Assembly: GCA_021780275.1 (NCBI GenBank)
Contig: JAJXZC010000359.1
Span: 1 to 9,042, forward strand
DNA from: Pseudomonadota bacterium
Lineage (GTDB): Bacteria; Pseudomonadota; Alphaproteobacteria; Parvibaculales; Parvibaculaceae
Length of the DNA: 9,042 nucleotides
Direction: 5' to 3'
The notes beneath the pieces were generated by a model. That model saw only the letters and a program-made list of their open reading frames with translations, had not been told where the DNA came from and searched no databases. This document shows, piece after piece, positions 8,601 through 9,042 of this stretch (positions are counted from its first letter, which is position 1; every line of letters begins with the position of its first letter). A program made the position numbers and the translations under genes.

Positions 8601-9042
8601 TGGCCTGTTCGAGATCGCGGCGATATTTGTCGGCGAGGACCGTCGCGACCAGGAGGCCGTCGAAATAGATGTTGACCGTCGATTTTTCGTCGGGTTTTGC
8701 CGGGTTCCACACCCAGCCGGCGATTCGATTCGGAGTCACGTCCTCCAGCGACCCGATCGCCTCCCTCACCGGCTCTGGCGCCTTTGCAGCCGTCGATCCA
8801 TCGGCGGGGGCGCTCGAACCCTCGGCGACGGGGGCGGGCGCCTGCGTCCCGCTGCCCGCGACCGCCGCTTTCGCCGCCGGCGACGCCGGGGCCGGCGCGG
8901 CGGGCATCCTTTTGGGAGCGTTTTTCAGTTTCCGGTTCTCCGCGGTCAGGGCGGTGACCTCGCAGCCGTTCGCGGGAAGCTGCGATCGCGGCGGACTCCA
9001 TTCGAAGGCGTGACGGCCGTCGCCGACCTTGGCCTGTTCGAG
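5665..9042 (-). CDS. Large multi-domain glycosyltransferase (repeats + GT2 + GT4), 5' end outside window
   Basis: The frame is open from the window edge to a TGA at 5665-5667, giving at least 1125 residues. The ATG at 8907 lies inside a repeated segment and is probably internal, so the true start lies beyond 9042. Numbering from that ATG, residues 1-50 are an Ala/Pro-rich linker. Three beta-rich repeats follow (about 52-142, 162-260 and 264-360). A GT2-like GT-A domain spans about 441-660, with SIIIPAYN, MDDCS at 476-480, LNNDTE around 524-529 as the metal-binding DxD-type site, and SEDSDL at 626-631. A GT4-like GT-B domain spans about 705-1078, with FLGSYQHVPN and PLRYGAGIKGK near 983-993 as the donor-site region. 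Two catalytic domains suggest addition of two sugars to one glycan; the repeats may bind glycan or position the acceptor. No signal peptide or membrane segment is seen in the visible part, so it is likely cytoplasmic. The fold assignments are firm; donor and acceptor are unknown. Confidence 0.93.
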   Translation of the reverse strand, partial: LEQAKVGDGRHAFEWSPPRSQLPANGCEVTALTAENRKLKNAPKRMPAAPAPASPAAKAAVAGSGTQAPAPVAEGSSAPADGSTAAKAPEPVREAIGSLEDVTPNRIAGWVWNPAKPDEKSTVNIYFDGLLVATVLADKYRRDLEQAKVGDGRHAFEWIPPRSKLPANGCEVTALTAENRKLKNAPKRMPAAPTSAASGARAVVVEGDFIGTLDQAEPYRISGWAFNRDRPTERVNVEIFLNGTPLVTVTCNEYRPDLKNHGYGDGRHGFSWTPDPEMLLPGNYTVEAKIYGAGIQIGQTANMLYKPAVLIDGAVKIGDDGLLEGWVWNKLRRAEPISIGVFEGENLLVTAIANRYDPKLHSEGIGTGAHGFSVRIPAFYDGEPRVLSVRALPSGVELAGSPLALPPHVGRQTSLAPSRRSMEPEQTNHTLIEAIANFSRYSAPPDAEVDLDAYRRSCMDGLSFIFGDEKSARSSPIVFPVFAEPQISIIIPAYNQFEYTWRCLKSVAVATWGLSFEVILMDDCSTDATATLPQRVQGLRYIRQERNKHFILNCNQGARAARGAYLYFLNNDTELTPNAIRALLQTFKDFPEAGVVGSKLIYPDGAIQEVGCAIWEDGEGHTFGRHERDALLPQYRYLRECHYVSGASLLIPRDLFERVGGFDERFVPAYSEDSDLCMSVRAAGRKVLVQPMSVVVHYERVSSSAEGDRTSSTLMKQNKPKFLSKWGVELARHPRSTDRWDLVKDVGISRRCLFFDWRTPRIDEDAGSYAALQEMRILQSLGAKVTFASTEMDYAGRHTELLQRLGIECVYAPYYKNWLTFLDQRGAEFDFVYGMRFEIMEQAIEKMRETMPQAKIIFNCADLHFLRSLREARLKSSLNDPTAGEAFAKADGIKDRELSVMGRSDAIIVYNEVEREVVQTELPGRSAVVMPWIVPARESIPAWSERSGVAFLGSYQHVPNRDAAEFFARQVMPLIREKVPDCTFHIYGSEMDSMRKSLEGLEKNGVNVVGSVKEVSEAFDRHRVFVAPLRYGAGIKGKVVMALCNGIPTVLTPVATEGMNVRGGQEVVLAETPSQFAEAVIELHENPARWQSVSDAALKFGRETFSAGRARDVLRKLILEVGIAI
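8461..8613 (-). repeat. Near-identical DNA repeat, inner copy
   Basis: This segment matches 8890-9042 at an offset of 429 bases (143 codons), with about 4 mismatches in 153 positions (8463, 8530, 8553 and 8567 against 8892, 8959, 8982 and 8996). It encodes the second half of one domain plus the linker start (VTALTAENRKLKNAPKRMPA). The mismatch at 8530 is synonymous (GAA/GAG). Those at 8553 and 8567 change Lys/Gln and Ile/Ser. Homology becomes poor below about 8461. Confidence 0.9.
8890..9042 (-). repeat. Near-identical DNA repeat, outer copy, cut by window edge
   Basis: This is the partner of 8461-8613. The match continues without loss up to the last base of the window, so the duplicated unit is longer than seen here. 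It keeps the reading frame of the glycosyltransferase, which shows that the coding sequence extends beyond the window and that more domain copies may exist there. The ATG at 8905-8907 has an in-frame counterpart at 8476-8478 in the other copy, so it is a poor candidate for translation start. Confidence 0.88.

Larger units (their letters stand above)
7828..9042 (-). repeat. Tandem protein-domain repeats, N-terminal part of the large glycosyltransferase
   Basis: At least three complete copies and one copy cut by the window edge share a pattern: a GW[VA][WF]N core, a beta-strand ending in a short turn (FDG, LNG, FEG), a YR/YD..L segment, then G-x-G-x-G-x-H-x-F. The core tryptophans lie at residues 65, 179 and 281 counted from the ATG at 8907. 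The edge copy shows only its second half (VGDGRHAFEW onward). The third copy is the most diverged (GIGTGAHGFSV). The copies are joined by Ala/Pro-rich linkers. I recall this type of repeat next to GT2/GT4 domains in alphaproteobacterial glycosyltransferases, but I cannot give it a family name with confidence. A carbohydrate-binding or scaffold role is inference. Confidence 0.8.

Noticed and set aside
8905..8907. ATG as the start of the large glycosyltransferase
   Set aside because: The frame is open upstream to the window edge and encodes a near-perfect copy of a downstream domain, so this ATG is internal.
8273..9001. 242-codon minus-strand frame with an internally repeated peptide
   Set aside because: Its repeats simply mirror the DNA repeat in another frame. 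The true frame has coherent domain motifs.
1..9042. CRISPR array, tRNA or insertion-sequence ends
   Set aside because: I saw no regularly spaced short repeats, no cloverleaf-like sequence and no transposase motifs or terminal inverted repeats. The only long repeat is the domain duplication near the high-coordinate edge.

Overview
The window is about 9 kb of GC-rich DNA from a surface-polysaccharide (exopolysaccharide, capsule or O-antigen type) biosynthesis locus. Spot counts of single 60-base lines give roughly 63% GC in the large glycosyltransferase and 45-55% in the genes at the low-coordinate end. High GC, alphaproteobacteria-like codon use and a large multi-domain glycosyltransferase carrying 'GWxW ... 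GDGxHGF' repeats suggest an alphaproteobacterium, perhaps Hyphomicrobiales (the Beijerinckiaceae/Methylocystaceae area). That placement is inference and no genus is claimed. All convincing genes lie on the minus strand, so transcription runs from the high-coordinate end to the low-coordinate end.

In transcription order: (1) 9042-5665 is a very large glycosyltransferase, open at the window edge. It carries at least three and a half copies of a beta-rich repeat, then a GT2-type domain, then a GT4-type domain. A roughly 153-base segment of the repeat region is present twice, 429 bases apart and about 97% identical. (2) 5664-5208 is a 457-base gap with one strong hairpin and only a doubtful 65-codon ORF. 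(3) 5207-4014 is a DegT/DnrJ/EryC1/StrS-family PLP aminotransferase interrupted by one in-frame amber codon at 4326-4328, with the frame open and recognisable on both sides. (4) 4013-3854 is a short AT-rich gap that probably contains a promoter. (5) 3853-2867 is a GT-A glycosyltransferase with GT8-like motifs. (6) 2870-345 overlaps the previous gene by ATGA and encodes a fusion of a WecE/RffA-type dTDP-4-keto-6-deoxyhexose aminotransferase with a GT61 (DUF563) glycosyltransferase. (7) 344-1 holds no gene I can support.

Taken together the genes make and attach an amino-deoxy sugar. The WecE-like domain would convert dTDP-4-keto-6-deoxyglucose to the 4-amino sugar, the fused GT61 domain and the coupled GT8-like enzyme could transfer sugars, and the large GT2-GT4 protein could add two or more residues to the same glycan. 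The nucleotide-sugar enzymes expected upstream (RmlA, RmlB), an N-acyltransferase and export genes are not in the window. The points most worth a second look are the amber stop in the second aminotransferase, the aminotransferase-GT61 fusion and the near-identical duplication in the large glycosyltransferase. I found no convincing RNA gene, CRISPR array, insertion sequence or att site.
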